NCBI GenBank assembly: GCA_020636045.1
Contig: JACJYP010000003.1
Location: forward strand, 458,925-522,924
Direction: 5' to 3'
Origin: Lewinellaceae bacterium
Lineage (GTDB): Bacteria > Bacteroidota > Bacteroidia > Chitinophagales > Saprospiraceae
Length of the DNA: 64,000 nucleotides
The position numbers were made by a program, and so were the translations under genes. The stretch's first letter is position 1. Each line of letters starts with the position of its first letter. Positions 19,601-27,167 of this stretch are shown here, piece after piece. The notes below the pieces were generated by a model. The model was not told where the DNA came from and ran no database searches. It worked only from the letters and a program-made list of their open reading frames with translations.

Positions 19601-19940
19601 ACACGACATTCGGGTTCGTCGGGTCGAGGGTGACGCAGCCGATGGAATAGGAACCCTGCCCGTCGAACAGCGGGGTGTAGGTCGTGCCGGCATTTACCGT
19701 TTTCCAGACGCCGCCGGCAGCGGTAGCAACGTAGTATTCCGCGGGATTGCGGGGGTTGACGGCAAAATCGCTGATGCGCCCCGAAGTCACGGCCGGGCCG
19801 ATGCTGCGAAAGGCGAGACCGTTGTAGGTGGACGATTGTTGCCAGAGCGGTTTTTCCGGCTTTTTTTCTTCTTTTTTCTGTGAATAGGCGTTGATCTGGA
19901 GCAGAAACAGGCAGGATAACAGAGTAGCAATAATACGCAT
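16650..19940 (-). CDS. Secreted sortilin/VPS10-like beta-propeller protein
   Basis: 1096 residues from the ATG at 19938-19940, chosen because it gives a clean signal peptide (MRIIATLLSCLFLLQINAYS). Residues about 40-780 are built of BNR/Asp-box repeats (for example VYKSENGGKSWKNMG, VYKTTDGGDTWTCI, IYRSTNRGASWEKM, LLKTTDGGKTWTSLG), the pattern of VPS10/sortilin-type ten-bladed propellers and of photosystem-assembly-like WD40/YVTN proteins. The C-terminal 300 residues carry a beta-sandwich (VTDARGEVVRHLKTAAKKG, VWDFRYNTPAP) and a helical tail. There is no T9SS sorting domain. The function in Bacteroidota is not established and probably involves extracellular ligand or polymer binding. Nothing else appears to be co-transcribed. 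Confidence 0.82.
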   Translation of the reverse strand: MRIIATLLSCLFLLQINAYSQKKEEKKPEKPLWQQSSTYNGLAFRSIGPAVTSGRISDFAVNPRNPAEYYVATAAGGVWKTVNAGTTYTPLFDGQGSYSIGCVTLDPTNPNVVWVGTGENNNQRSASYGDGVYKSENGGKSWKNMGLKTSEHIANIVVDPRNPNIVYVAAYGPLWSDGGERGVYKTTDGGDTWTCIKSVSAYTGCNNLVMDPRNPDVLYAAFHQRQRKVFTYIGGGPESAVYKTTDGGNTWNKMEGLGSGDIGRIGIDVSPVNPDYVYAVVEAPDSKGGIYRSTNRGASWEKMSGTFTSGNYYQEMTCDPKNADRIFITDTYYKVSDDGGKTVRNLGEINKHIDNHCIWIDPANTDHLLVGCDGGVYETWDFAQSWDFKANLPVTQFYKVSTDNTLPFYHVHGGTQDNLSLGGPSRNTSINGIPNSDWYVTSIGDGFETQVDPANPDIVYAQSQYGGLVRFDRKNGEYLPIKPVEGENEPALRWNWDAPLYISRFSPTRLYFGANIVFRTDDRGNSWRAISPDLSRGIDRNKLEVMGKVWSVDAVAKNGSTDIYGQTTSIAESPVDENTLWAGTDDGLLWVTRDGGGHWDKMDNLPGVPERSYVHQVIASQFDKNTAYVCFNHHRYGDFKPYLLKTTDGGKTWTSLGATLPERGSVYSIAEDHVDRNLLFCGTEFGVFFSPDGGQNWIQLKSGLPTVAVRDIEIQRRENDLVLGTFGRGFYILDDYSPLRQAGKETFEQAARVFPVKDAWAFIPSLPIGLRDKGHLGSSYYLADNPPVGAVFTYWLKEDIKTIKDKRIENEKALFEKHESVYYPDKEALRAEDEQPDPYLLFTVTDARGEVVRHLKTAAKKGLKRIVWDFRYNTPAPVVGRRSPAPDQLFGDAEKGHFALPGRYSVRLSKYEDGVLTEIAGPVEFTTRSLNNASIPLSKADEQAYRDFCNKVSRLRIAVSAANGIRASLNGKLDNINAALLDMPAAPEALLKNAYDLSKRLNDLDILFSGDRSLANRQFETPPSLNGRVGQIEDGMWNSTSAPTETFRASYAVASKQLGEAIESLKAISKEIDEVERQLEIKGAPATPGRWPVWNE

Positions 19941-20149
19941 GGTCAGGATATTTGATTGGCCGGATAAAACTGGTGTGCCCGGAATTGTCGGCGACAAAAT
20001 ACAGCGGACACGCTGCAGCGGTTGAATAATCGCTGCAGCGCACAAAGAAAATACAGCTTTCCCTTTATCGGACCTGAAACCGATACACTTTTGCATGGCC
20101 GGGGCAAATAACCTGTTCGGACCGGGAGATCATTGTCGTTTCCCCAAAT

Positions 20150-20173
20150 AAAAAAAGCCGCCCGGAGGCGGCT
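20150..20173 (-). terminator. Rho-independent terminator of the isc genes
   Basis: On the minus strand, AGCCGCC / GGCGGCT with a 4-base loop is followed by seven T residues (A-run at 20150-20156 on the plus strand), 25 bases after the iscA stop. Confidence 0.85.
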
Positions 20174-20198
20174 CGTCAGTCGAAATGCGGTTGCTGAT

Positions 20199-20525
20199 TT
20201 ACACGGCAAAACTCTCGCCGCAACCGCAGGTGCGGGTAGCGTTCGGGTTGTTGAAGGAAAACCCCTTGCCGTTCAAACCGCCCGAAAACTCGAGGGTGGT
20301 GTTAAAAAGATAGAGAAAACTCTTCAGGTCGGTCACGACTTTTACGCCGTTGTCTTCGAATACCTGATCGTTGGGTTTCGATTCGTTGTCGAAGTCCATT
20401 TTATACGACAAGCCCGAGCAACCGCCGCTCACGACGCTGACACGGATAAAGAAGTCGTCCTTGATGTGGTTGGACGAGCGGATCTCTTCAATTTTTTGCT
20501 TGGCGCTTTCTGCTACGTGGATCAT
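20199..20525 (-). CDS. iscA: HesB/IscA-type Fe-S cluster carrier
   Basis: 108 residues. The three cluster ligands of A-type carriers are present: Cys36 (SGGCSGLSY) and Cys100/Cys102 (TRTCGCGESF). It accepts a cluster built on IscU and delivers it to apo-proteins in the cytoplasm. It starts 12 bases after the iscU stop, so it is co-transcribed, and a terminator follows. It could equally be named erpA or sufA by strict phylogeny, but the gene context favours iscA. Confidence 0.92.
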   Translation of the reverse strand: MIHVAESAKQKIEEIRSSNHIKDDFFIRVSVVSGGCSGLSYKMDFDNESKPNDQVFEDNGVKVVTDLKSFLYLFNTTLEFSGGLNGKGFSFNNPNATRTCGCGESFAV

Positions 20526-20537
20526 AGTTGGGTGTAG

Positions 20538-20957
20538 TTATGCAGAAGCCTCGGCGCTGGCCTGCGGTTCTGCAATGCCGTTTTTGTCGCGATAATCCTT
20601 GATCGCTGCCTTGATGGCGTCTTCCGCCAGCACGGAGCAGTGTATCTTCACCGGCGGGAGCGCCAGTTCTTCCACGATGTCCATGTTGTCGATCTTCATG
20701 GCATCGTCCAGGCTTTTTCCCTTGAGCCATTCGGTCGCCAGAGAAGAAGAAGCAATGGCCGAGCCGCAGCCGAAGGTTTTGAATTTGGCATCGCGGATCA
20801 TTCCGCTTTCCTCATCTACTTCGATCTGCAGGCGCATGACGTCGCCACATTCCGGTGCGCCGACCAGACCGGTACCGACATTTTTTGCTTCTTTGTTCAG
20901 CACGCCCACGTTGCGGGGGTTCTTGAAATGATCGAGCACTTTTTCACTGTATGCCAT
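20538..20957 (-). CDS. iscU: Fe-S cluster assembly scaffold IscU
   Basis: 139 residues from the ATG at 20955-20957 (MAYSEKVLDHFKNPRNVG, the canonical IscU N-terminus). Cluster-binding Cys37 with Asp39 (APECGDVM), Cys64 (TFGCGSAIASSS) and Cys107 (IHCSVLAEDA) are all present, as is the chaperone-recognition motif LPPVK at 100-104. It receives sulfur from IscS and iron to assemble 2Fe-2S clusters. The tail is extended by about 12 Ala/Glu/Ser-rich residues. Order on the minus strand is iscS, then a 242-base gap, then iscU, then iscA. No iscR, hscA or fdx is in the window. Confidence 0.95.
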   Translation of the reverse strand: MAYSEKVLDHFKNPRNVGVLNKEAKNVGTGLVGAPECGDVMRLQIEVDEESGMIRDAKFKTFGCGSAIASSSLATEWLKGKSLDDAMKIDNMDIVEELALPPVKIHCSVLAEDAIKAAIKDYRDKNGIAEPQASAEASA

Positions 20958-21199
20958 ATGACAATTTGAATTGACTTGGTGGTTGATTCGTTGATTCGGA
21001 GCGGACAATGTATGTCCTGAATTTACCGTGTAAAAAGGGAAAACACCCTGTATTTTAAACGGCCGTTGTTATCAATTGTTCGGGGGTTGTTTTTTCTTTG
21101 TAAATGAATAATACACGCCCTTTACAAAGTAAAAGATCCGGTAGATCAATTGTGTGAACGGGTCCGGCGGACTTTGTATCGGGCTCATATTCAACAGTT

Positions 21200-22420
21200 T
21201 TAATGTGCGCTCCACTCGATCTTCGTCAGGTCTACGCCGTCTTTGTACATCTCCCAGATGGGGCTGAGTTCGCGCATGTGGTTCACGCCTTCCGACACGG
21301 ACCTGATGGCGAAATCGACATCTTCCTCCGTGGTAAAGCGGCCCAGCGAAAAGCGGATGGACGAGTGCGCGAGGTCGTCGCCCAGGCCCATGGCCACCAG
21401 CACGTAGGAAGGTTCGAGCGAAGCCGAGGTGCAGGCCGAGCCCGACGAAACGGCGATGTGCTGGTTGAAGGTCATCATCAGGCCTTCGCCTTCCACGTGT
21501 TTGAATGAAATATTGGTTACGTGCGGCATGCGGCTGTTCACATTGCCGTTGATCTTGGTTTCTTCCAGTTGTACCAGGGCGTTTTCCAGTTTGTCGCGCA
21601 GGCGGCTGACGCGTTCGGCATCCTGAAACATCTCGTTTTTCGCGATCTCGGCGGCTTTGCCGAAACCCACGATGCCCGGCACGTTGAGCGTACCCGAGCG
21701 CATGCCGCGTTCGTGGCCGCCGCCGTCGATCTGCGCCGTGACTTTCACGCGCGGATTTTTGCGGCTTACATAAAGGCCGCCCACGCCTTTGGGACCGTAC
21801 ATCTTATGCGCAGAGAACGACATGAGGTGCACACCCGTTTCGCGGGGCAGGGTAGGGATCTTTCCGACGGCTTGCGTGGCGTCGCTGTGGAACAAAACAC
21901 CGTGCTTTTCGCAGATCTGCGCGATCTCCTTCATGGGCTGGATCACGCCCGTTTCGTTGTTGGCCCACATGAGCGACACCAGAATGGTGGTCGGTTTGAT
22001 GGCGGCTTCCAGATCGGCGAGATCGACGAGCCCGTCTTCCTTCACCTTCAGGTAAGTGATCTCGGCGCCTGCTTTTTCGAGGTGTTTGCAGGTGTCGAGT
22101 ATGGCTTTATGTTCCGTTTCGGCGGTAATGATATGATTGCCTTTGCGGGCATACATCTCGAACACACCTTTCAATGCCAGGTTATTACTTTCCGTGGCGC
22201 CGGATGTAAAGATGATCTCTTTGTCTTCGGCTCCCAGCAACGCCGCGATCTGCTCGCGTGCATAGTCCACGGCGTCTTCTGCTTCCCAGCCAAACTGGTG
22301 GCTCCTGCTCGCCGCATTGCCGTGCTTTTCATAAAAATAAGGTACCATCGCCTCCACGACACGGGGGTCGCAAGGGGTGGTGGCATTGTTGTCCAGATAG
22401 ATCAGTCGCTGCAGGCTCAT
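21200..22420 (-). CDS. iscS: Cysteine desulfurase IscS
   Basis: 406 residues, usual length. It is PLP-dependent and converts cysteine to alanine, handing persulfide to IscU. The PLP lysine is Lys206 in SFSAHKMYGPKG. The PLP-contact blocks are TSGATESNNLALKG, ETEHKAILDT (His104) and HSDATQAVGK. The persulfide-bearing catalytic Cys330 lies in SSGSACTSAS, the long-loop form of group I IscS enzymes rather than SufS. The start codon follows a -7 element at 22447-22454. It is transcribed toward iscU/iscA, and the 242-base gap could hide an internal promoter or processing site. Confidence 0.95.
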   Translation of the reverse strand: MSLQRLIYLDNNATTPCDPRVVEAMVPYFYEKHGNAASRSHQFGWEAEDAVDYAREQIAALLGAEDKEIIFTSGATESNNLALKGVFEMYARKGNHIITAETEHKAILDTCKHLEKAGAEITYLKVKEDGLVDLADLEAAIKPTTILVSLMWANNETGVIQPMKEIAQICEKHGVLFHSDATQAVGKIPTLPRETGVHLMSFSAHKMYGPKGVGGLYVSRKNPRVKVTAQIDGGGHERGMRSGTLNVPGIVGFGKAAEIAKNEMFQDAERVSRLRDKLENALVQLEETKINGNVNSRMPHVTNISFKHVEGEGLMMTFNQHIAVSSGSACTSASLEPSYVLVAMGLGDDLAHSSIRFSLGRFTTEEDVDFAIRSVSEGVNHMRELSPIWEMYKDGVDLTKIEWSAH

Positions 22421-22446
22421 ACTGTTTATTTAGATTGAATCAAACG

Positions 22447-22454
22447 CAAAGATA
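22447..22454 (-). promoter_or_regulatory. -7 element of the iscS promoter
   Basis: It reads TATCTTTG on the minus strand, 26 bases upstream of the iscS ATG. No clear -33 element is seen. Confidence 0.5.
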
Positions 22455-22535
22455 AACAGGTTCCGCTGAAAAATGTTCGTCTTCGGCAAACGAAATATGA
22501 AACGCGAAACAGGGTGCGGCAGCCTGCGAATCCCT

Positions 22536-22543
22536 TATTTTTG
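22536..22543 (+). promoter_or_regulatory. -7 element of the mutA promoter
   Basis: TATTTTTG ends 16 bases before the ATG at 22560 and supports that start over an upstream in-frame ATG at 22473, which would lie before the transcription start. Confidence 0.5.
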
Positions 22544-22559
22544 CCGCAAACGGATTGAT

Positions 22560-23750
22560 ATGGACACAAATACGCCCGACGGCGGTCTTTTTGCGGAATT
22601 TCCGCCGGTGAGCAAGGCCGCGTGGCTGGAGCAGGTGGCAAAAAGTCTGAAGGACAAAACGATGGAGTCGCTCGAATGGCGCCTGCCGGACGGCACGGTG
22701 CTGTCGCCGTTTGTCCACGCCGACGATTTTGCGCAGCCGCCCCTGCCCCTCACAAACGATCCGCTGCACTGGGAGATTTGCGAGGCGGTCGACGCCGGCG
22801 ATTCGGCCGCCAATGCAGATGCCTTGTCGGCCCTTCAGGGCGGAGCGGAAGGGCTGCGTTTTTACTTTTCCGAAACACCGTCTGCCGAAACACTCGGGGC
22901 TTTGCTTGAAGGAATATACCTCGATTTCATAGGCCTGCATTTTTCCGGGCCGGGGGTGGCGGCCAACCCCGGCACCTTGCTGGCTGCATTGGAACGGCTC
23001 GCCGGCACAAAAAAACTCGACACCGCCAAACTGCGCGGTTCGCTGGGCTACGACCCCGCCGCCGTTGTCGGCATCGTCGACTGGCGTTATGCCGCCGACC
23101 TGCTTCCATACGTGTCCGGAACATTTCCGGGCTTCAAAATGCTGACACTTCAGGAAGAGCACTCCACACCACACAAAGCGGGCGCCAAAGGTGCAGGCGA
23201 AGCAACGGATGCGCTGCCCTGGGCAGGGCTGGCCGATTTGCTGCGCCGTGGGAATACGTACCTGGAGAGACTGAACGAACGCGGTGCGGCGCTCGCCGAC
23301 ATCGCCGCCGCCATGCAGTTTTCCCTGGGGATCGGTCAGCACTACTTTGTCGAGATTGCCCGGATACGCGCTTTCCGTTTGCTTTGGCCGCAGGTGCTGC
23401 GCGCCTGGGGGCTCGCCCCGACCTATCCGGTGGTGGATGCGCAGTTCCGACCGGAAGTATATAGCGATGATCTGTACACCAACATGATCAGGGCCACGAC
23501 GATGGCCATGTCGGCCGTGCAGGGAGGCGTCGACCGGCTGACCGTATTGCCTTACGATGCCGGCCGGGAAGACAAGGCGGAGTATCCGCAGGCATTCGGC
23601 AGGCGTATCGCCCGCAACGTGCAGCAACTGCTGAAACTGGAAAGCGGGTTCGATCAGGTGCCGGACCCGGCGGCAGGCAGTTATTATATTGAAAATCTCA
23701 CGCGGCTGTTCGCCGAAAAAGCCTGGGCGCAATTTCAGCAAACAGCCTGA
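22560..23750 (+). CDS. mutA: Methylmalonyl-CoA mutase small subunit-like, short C-terminus
   Basis: 396 residues. Family blocks are FPPVSKAAWLEQVAKSLKDK at the N-terminus, then a TIM-barrel region with QFSLGIGQHYFVEIARIRAF, LYTNMIRATTMAMSAVQGGV, FGRRIARNVQQLL, and VPDPAAGSYYIENLT. The small subunit lacks the cobalamin domain and supports the large subunit in succinyl-CoA/methylmalonyl-CoA isomerisation. The reading frame stops right after EKAWAQFQQTA, where homologues normally continue with a glycine-rich turn and a further 40-60 residues. The next gene starts 14 bases on and is not mutB. It is therefore either a shortened functional form or a decaying one. The start was chosen by the promoter and the family N-terminus. 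Confidence 0.8.
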   Translation: MDTNTPDGGLFAEFPPVSKAAWLEQVAKSLKDKTMESLEWRLPDGTVLSPFVHADDFAQPPLPLTNDPLHWEICEAVDAGDSAANADALSALQGGAEGLRFYFSETPSAETLGALLEGIYLDFIGLHFSGPGVAANPGTLLAALERLAGTKKLDTAKLRGSLGYDPAAVVGIVDWRYAADLLPYVSGTFPGFKMLTLQEEHSTPHKAGAKGAGEATDALPWAGLADLLRRGNTYLERLNERGAALADIAAAMQFSLGIGQHYFVEIARIRAFRLLWPQVLRAWGLAPTYPVVDAQFRPEVYSDDLYTNMIRATTMAMSAVQGGVDRLTVLPYDAGREDKAEYPQAFGRRIARNVQQLLKLESGFDQVPDPAAGSYYIENLTRLFAEKAWAQFQQTA

Positions 23751-23764
23751 AAAAGGTCTCCGAT

Positions 23765-24244
23765 ATGAACGAACCGCTTGAATTCGAAGCCCCGCTCAAG
23801 GCCCACAAGGGCATGGATGCGCATTTTATCGAGTTCCCCTTCGATGTGGAAAAACTCTACGGCACCCGCGGACAGGTCAAGGTGAAAGCGACCTTCGACG
23901 GTGTGCCGTACCGCGGCAGTCTGGCAAAAATGGGCCATCATTGCCACTTTTTACTGGTGCGTAAAGATGTGCGCAGCCAGATCGGGAAAAGCGCTGGAGA
24001 AACGGTGCGTGTTACCATCGAGCGCGATACGGAAGAAAGGGTGGTGGAGATACCGGACGATCTTTTAGCGGCTTTTGCCGCCCATCCCGCTGCGCAGGCA
24101 TTTTTCGATACCCTCTCCTTTACCAACCGAAAAGAGTACGCCGTCTGGATCACCAGCGCGAAAAGACCCGAAACACGGACAGACCGGCTTCAAAAAACCA
24201 TACAAAAACTGCTGGAGGGCAGAAAGAACCCTTCCGACAAGTGA
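23765..24244 (+). CDS. YdeI/OmpD-associated family protein (DUF1905)
   Basis: 159 residues. The N-terminal DUF1905 domain has FEAPLKAHKGMDAHFIEFPF, KVKATFDGVPYRGSLAKMG and HHCHFLLVRKDVRSQIGKS. The C-terminal YdeI-type helical segment has PDDLLAAFAAHPAAQAFFDT, LSFTNRKEYAVWITSAKRPE and TRTDRLQKTIQKLLEGRK. It starts 14 bases after mutA, so it is probably co-transcribed. Family members are linked only loosely to bacteriocin or stress protection, and no activity is known. Confidence 0.85.
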   Translation: MNEPLEFEAPLKAHKGMDAHFIEFPFDVEKLYGTRGQVKVKATFDGVPYRGSLAKMGHHCHFLLVRKDVRSQIGKSAGETVRVTIERDTEERVVEIPDDLLAAFAAHPAAQAFFDTLSFTNRKEYAVWITSAKRPETRTDRLQKTIQKLLEGRKNPSDK

Positions 24245-24278
24245 TTCGTCACCATGTAAAACAACCGTTACCCGGAAC

Positions 24279-24890
24279 ATGAAAATATTCTGCATCGGCC
24301 GCAACTACGTCGACCACGCCAAAGAACTCAACAATCCTGTGCCTTCGGAGCCGCTGGTCTTCATGAAGCCGCCGACGGCCCTGCTGGTCAACAACAAACA
24401 CTTTTATTACCCCGATTTTACAAAAGACCTGCATTATGAAGGGGAGATCGTGCTTCGCGTATGCAAGAACGGCCGTTCGGTGGAACCCGAATTCGCCTCG
24501 GGTTACTACGACGCGGTGGCATTCGGCATCGACTTCACCGCCCGTGACCTTCAGGATAAACTGAAATCGAAAGGCCAGCCCTGGGAGATCGCCAAGGGCT
24601 TCGACCGCTCGGCGCCGGTCAGCCGGTTCATTCCCTTATCCGAGTTGCCGAACGTCAAGGATATCCATTTTCAGTTGAAACGCAACGGCGAGGTCGTGCA
24701 GGACGGCCATACCAGCGACCTGATCTTTTCATTCGATACCCTGATCTGCCATATTTCGAAGTATTTCACCCTGCACAAAGGCGACTTTATCTTTACCGGC
24801 ACCCCCGCAGGCGTAGGGCCCGTGCAGATCGGCGATCTGCTGGAAGGATACATTGAAGGACGCGAGATGCTGAAATGCGCGATCAAATAA
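24279..24890 (+). CDS. Fumarylacetoacetate hydrolase (FAH) family protein
   Basis: 203 residues from the ATG at 24279, which gives the canonical MKIFCIGRNYVDHAKELNNP. Metal-binding Glu residues sit in LHYEGEIVLRVCKNG, Asp in FGIDFTARDLQDKLK, and the closing motif is GDFIFTGTPAGVGPVQIGD. Homologues act as acylpyruvase, oxaloacetate decarboxylase or 2-hydroxyhepta-diene-dioate isomerase. The size and motifs match the short YcgM-like acylpyruvases. It is 34 bases after the YdeI-like gene, likely the same transcript. Confidence 0.9.
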   Translation: MKIFCIGRNYVDHAKELNNPVPSEPLVFMKPPTALLVNNKHFYYPDFTKDLHYEGEIVLRVCKNGRSVEPEFASGYYDAVAFGIDFTARDLQDKLKSKGQPWEIAKGFDRSAPVSRFIPLSELPNVKDIHFQLKRNGEVVQDGHTSDLIFSFDTLICHISKYFTLHKGDFIFTGTPAGVGPVQIGDLLEGYIEGREMLKCAIK

Positions 24891-25001
24891 AGCGCTGTGC
24901 CCGAGGGAAGCGTTTTTTTACAGAATTTGGAAATATAAGCGTTATTTCACGCTTCAAACAGCCGGCGGAGTGCCTGCCGGCGATACAGCGATTCCACCGC
25001 C

Positions 25002-25637
25002 ATGTCCATTCGAATCGGGATTTACGACTTTTTCGCCTTCACAGTGCCGGGCGGGCTCATGTTGCTCATTCTGCTTGGCGTCTACGGCACTTTCGGCGGC
25101 GATCCGGCTTTGTTTTTATTGTTTTACGACCTGGGCACGTTTTACATCCTGTTGCTCATCCTGCTGAGTTACCTCACGGGTTTTGTCGCCAATCCTTTTC
25201 TGACAAAATGGGGGGGGCTGTTCGAGCAAAAGAACATGGAACAGGTCGTGCTGGATCGCATCAAAAGCAGGAATCCCGCTTTGGACGTGCGGATCGAGGC
25301 GAAGGACTGGGGCATCTGGTTCGCTACCATACGCCGCGAAAACCTCGATCTGGCAATCGAGATCGACCGGAATATGGCTGTCACGAAAATGCTGCGCGGG
25401 CTCAGCGCCTTTTTGTTTCTCGCGGGCATCCTGCTGATCGCCAACATCACGACAGGCCGCTTTTCCGCCTGGTGGCTGCCGGCCTCACTGGGGCTTTTTA
25501 TCTGTTCTTATGCGGCGGTTTATGAAAGCGTGCAGTCCAAAAAACGTTTTTTCTATTACATCTTCGAGACGGCTGTTTCGAAACAACCGCCATTCTCCAG
25601 TACCGGAGGCGGCGGGAAACACGCCGATCGCAAATGA
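25002..25637 (+). CDS. Integral membrane protein of unknown function
   Basis: 211 residues. Two hydrophobic segments occupy residues about 10-30 and 38-62 and two more about 130-150 and 155-175. A soluble stretch between them is rich in charged residues (NMEQVVLDRIKSRNPALDVR). The tail is Gly/Lys rich. No family is recognised. Its stop overlaps the start codon of the following amidohydrolase-like gene (ATGA at 25634-25637), so the two products are translationally coupled and may work together. Confidence 0.75.
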   Translation: MSIRIGIYDFFAFTVPGGLMLLILLGVYGTFGGDPALFLLFYDLGTFYILLLILLSYLTGFVANPFLTKWGGLFEQKNMEQVVLDRIKSRNPALDVRIEAKDWGIWFATIRRENLDLAIEIDRNMAVTKMLRGLSAFLFLAGILLIANITTGRFSAWWLPASLGLFICSYAAVYESVQSKKRFFYYIFETAVSKQPPFSSTGGGGKHADRK

Positions 25638-26962
25638 ACGAACCATACAAGATGTCTTCCCACATGTATATTCGATACTCCCTGACACTTTACCTGTTTT
25701 GTGCGACTGTTGTATCACTGTGCGCCCAGGTCATTCCCACGCCTGCCCCTGCCCAGAAGGAAGCGATCCTGATCATGGGGGCGACGGCACATATCGGCGA
25801 CGGGCGTGTGATCGACAACAGCGCGCTGGCCTTTGAAAACGGAAAACTGACCCTGGTCGCCGATGCCACGACCATCCGCATCGACCGCTCGAAATACGGC
25901 CGCATCTACGACGCTTCCGGCAAACACGTGTACCCGGGCCTGATCGCGCCGGACACGCGATTGGGGCTGGTGGAGATCGAAGCGGCCAAACCCACGCTCG
26001 ATTTTTCCGAACCGGGCGCCTACAACCCCAATGCCCGCAGCATCGTAGCCTACAACACCGACTCACACGTGATCCCCACGGTGCGCAGCAACGGCATACT
26101 GATGGCGCAGATCTGCCCGATCGGCGGTATCATGTCGGGAACTTCTTCGGTCGTGCAACTCGATGCCTGGAACTGGGAAGACGCATCGTACAAGATTGAC
26201 GAAGGCATACACCTGAACTGGCCGGCAGAGCGCAGGGGCGGCCAAAGACGTGGTATGGGAGGCCGGGAAGAGGAAGACCCGTATGAAAAGAATGTGCAGG
26301 AACTGCACCGGTATTTTGAAGAAGCCCGCGCATACGCGCAACAAGCCGCGCCCGAGGTGCAGAATCCCCGCTTCGAATCGATGCGCGGGCTCTTCGACAA
26401 GCGCCAGACCCTTTACATACATACCGACCGCGCTTCCGGAATACAGGAATCGGTGCTGTTTGCAGAGAAGTTCGGTTTGCGGGCCGTTCTCGTCGGCGCG
26501 CGCGACGTGTGGCTGACCGCCGATTTTCTGAAATCGCACAATGTGCCGGTGATCCTCGGCCGCACCAACCGCCTGCCCGGCCGGGAAGACGAAGACATCG
26601 ACCAGGCGTTTAAAACGCCGGCGCTCCTGCATTCGAAAGGTGTAACATTTGCCTTCAGCGACGTAGGCGCCTGGCAACAGCGCAACCTGGCATTCGAAGC
26701 CGGTCAGGCCGTAGCCTATGGCTTGCCGAAAGAGGCCGCCGTACAGGCACTGACCCTCGATGCAGCCCGGATACTGGGCATCGACACGCGTTGCGGCTCG
26801 CTGGAAACGGGAAAAGACGCGACCCTGTTTATCAGCGAAGGCGACGTGCTCGACATGCGCAGTTGTCAGGTAACGGCGGCGTTCATTCAGGGGCGCGAGA
26901 TCAATCTCGACAACAAGCACAAACAGTTGCGCAAAAGATTCGAGGAAAAATACCGGCAGTAG
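25634..26962 (+). CDS. Amidohydrolase-superfamily secreted protein lacking the HxH metal motif
   Basis: 442 residues. The ATG at 25634 overlaps the previous stop, and later starts at 25652 or 25664 are possible and place the signal peptide (YSLTLYLFCATVVSLCAQ) closer to the N-terminus. Composite-domain strands TAHIGDGRVIDNSALAFENG and a C-terminal ALTLDAARILGIDTRCGSLE plus GKDATLFISEGD are typical of imidazolonepropionase/dihydroorotase-like amidohydrolases. The place where these enzymes carry PGxIDxHxH reads YPGLIAPDTRLG, with no histidine. Other conserved blocks are AYNTDSHVIPTVRSNGILM, GGIMSGTSSVVQLDAWNWED and IHLNWP. It is probably a periplasmic non-canonical member or pseudoenzyme. Confidence 0.82.
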   Translation: MNEPYKMSSHMYIRYSLTLYLFCATVVSLCAQVIPTPAPAQKEAILIMGATAHIGDGRVIDNSALAFENGKLTLVADATTIRIDRSKYGRIYDASGKHVYPGLIAPDTRLGLVEIEAAKPTLDFSEPGAYNPNARSIVAYNTDSHVIPTVRSNGILMAQICPIGGIMSGTSSVVQLDAWNWEDASYKIDEGIHLNWPAERRGGQRRGMGGREEEDPYEKNVQELHRYFEEARAYAQQAAPEVQNPRFESMRGLFDKRQTLYIHTDRASGIQESVLFAEKFGLRAVLVGARDVWLTADFLKSHNVPVILGRTNRLPGREDEDIDQAFKTPALLHSKGVTFAFSDVGAWQQRNLAFEAGQAVAYGLPKEAAVQALTLDAARILGIDTRCGSLETGKDATLFISEGDVLDMRSCQVTAAFIQGREINLDNKHKQLRKRFEEKYRQ

Positions 26963-27090
26963 GCTTTGTCGTTACCGGACAGAAAAATGTCTTTTCTCCG
27001 TTAAAAAGCGTTAATCCCCAACTTTTCGTCCAAAAACCCGTTTATTTTGCCCGTTGCGAACAACCTTTCGCGTGCATTTTTGACCATATA

Positions 27091-27107
27091 AGCGAAGACA
27101 CTTCGCT
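27091..27107. other. Short hairpin in the leader of the DUF4175 gene
   Basis: AGCGAAG-ACA-CTTCGCT is a perfect 7-bp stem with a triloop, about 60 bases before the start codon at 27168. No T-tract follows, so it is more likely a leader structure than a terminator. Confidence 0.4.
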
Positions 27108-27167
27108 TGTGAACAGTTCGGCACACCGGACGCCTGATACCCGCAGCAGTTTTTTAATAGCGAGATT

